Assembly (NCBI GenBank): GCA_025618425.1
Contig: CM046836.1
Span: 12,383,176-12,447,175 of the forward strand
Direction: 5' to 3'
DNA length: 64,000 nt
Origin: Heliocidaris tuberculata
Lineage: Eukaryota > Echinodermata > Echinoidea > Camarodonta > Echinometridae
Shown here piece by piece: positions 63,293 to 64,000 of this stretch. How positions within the stretch are numbered: the first letter of the stretch is position 1; the number at the start of each line of letters is the position of its first letter. Both the position numbers and the translations under genes were made by a program. Below the pieces are notes generated by a model. The model had not been told where the DNA came from, searched no databases, and was given only the letters and a program-made list of their open reading frames with translations.

Positions 63293-63362
63293 TTCGTTAT
63301 TATTTAGCCAAATATGAATTGTGTTTTTGATGATTAAAAAATATTTGTGAATGTTGTACTAT

Positions 63363-63521
63363 CAGCAAGGGAGGATGCAGAGTTTTGTAAAGGGGGGGGG
63401 GGGAAGGGGCACAATTCAAAAAAAAAATGCGTAATACTTTAAGGGGAAATTTTTTGTTGTGTACTTAAGGTATGCCAATTTGGATTCAAAAGGAGGTTGC
63501 GCCCCCCTAAATCCACGACTG
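63363..63521. mobile_element. Possible worn G/C-tract element
   Basis: The right end TAAATCCACGACTG resembles the CCGCCACTG end of the 23.2- and 40.1-kb elements, and the left end CAGCAAGGGAGGATGCAG could be its partner. GGGGCACAATTCAAA and a G run are shared with that family. No target duplication is visible. Confidence 0.4.
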
Positions 63522-64000
63522 CTATTATTATCTTTCTTTTCAAATCACAGATCGCAAAACTGTGATGAAGCTGAATGGCTGCTGTTACGCTCAGTTATGT
63601 AGCTACCACAGGCTACATTTTGAAATTATGACGCAGATAATCGTTAAAAATCCTCTAATACATACTGATAGATCCGTTAAATTGATGATGCGAGTACGAG
63701 TACGCTGGATAGGTCATCGGTGGTTGAGTCTAACGAATAAATTGTCTGCATCAAAACAGTCGTAATACCCAATGATGTAATAATTTCAGTCAGGTTCGCT
63801 GTACTTTTTTACGCTACGTCACCGTCACAGATTGCTGCAATCGCAGCTGTATTTTTGCCCAAGAGGCAAAAAATACTGACAGGTCAATATGTTGTTGGAG
63901 AATTTATGATGTTTACTCTTTGGTTTTGTCGTTCACGAAACAGTGAGGATTGTAAAGAGCTTTTGGAAAGTGGTTACATCTTGTTGACTATCTCGTATAA
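63522..64000. other. Unassigned window end
   Basis: An acceptor-like CTTTTCAAATCACAG ends near 63549 and a 67-codon frame follows, but it matches neither fascin nor any family I recognise. Confidence 0.4.

Noticed and set aside
63550..63770. Possible exon 3 of the fascin-like gene
   Set aside because: In the required phase it gives SQNCDEAEWLLLRSVM and then a stop, with no donor in a suitable place; the longer frame there does not resemble fascin.

Overview
This window looks like echinoderm nuclear DNA, most likely from a sea urchin. It is AT-rich, has few genes and is packed with transposons, microsatellites and long G or C runs. The best anchor is a fascin exon on the minus strand near 10 kb, whose protein I recall as very close to echinoid fascin. 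No species-level assignment can be made by reading alone, and no database was searched.

Only two genes are recognised, both fascins (actin-bundling proteins made of beta-trefoil repeats). The first is a conventional fascin. Its first coding exon runs from 10521 down to 9696, and it continues off or unseen toward the left edge. The second is a divergent fascin-like paralogue on the plus strand. Its exon 1 is at 48708-49548, and an exon 2 at 55021-55207 was found by splice-phase and fold matching. The two genes point away from each other, about 38 kb apart, and their first coding exons end at the same phase-1 intron position. The remaining exons of both genes were not found. A further open exon-like stretch at 44668-45189 is unrecognised.

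Most of the rest is mobile DNA. From left to right: a foldback element with TTAA-type ends (2.4-2.9 kb); a small unnamed foldback repeat (4.1 kb), which recurs at 59.7 kb; small foldbacks at 14-15 kb; a tRNA-derived SINE (16.9 kb, minus) and a second one (24.7 kb, plus) with a long ATT tail. Next comes a dead LINE at 27.9-34.8 kb. A 3.7-kb non-autonomous DNA element split it, and that element was in turn hit by a 1-kb hAT-like element. A second LINE family fragment follows at 40.5-41.7 kb. Then come a hAT-like element built of five tandem units (42.2-43.3 kb) and a 0.7-kb near-palindrome (43.9-44.6 kb).

The 5.5-kb first intron of the fascin-like gene holds a LINE tail, a two-unit relative of the five-unit element, a GC-rich element with inverted ends and a purine-rich satellite. 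Directly after its exon 2 lies an element whose ends carry a GACCGACAGTCCACGAGAC-type repeat; a third LINE fragment sits inside it. The last 5 kb hold more miniature elements and GA arrays.

No CRISPR array, rRNA gene, bona fide tRNA gene or prokaryote-type operon is present. Several repeat families here are ones I cannot name. The most interesting are the CGCTATTCATAAGGAC foldback modules, the unit-copy-number-variable hAT pair and the GACCGACAGTCC-ended element.
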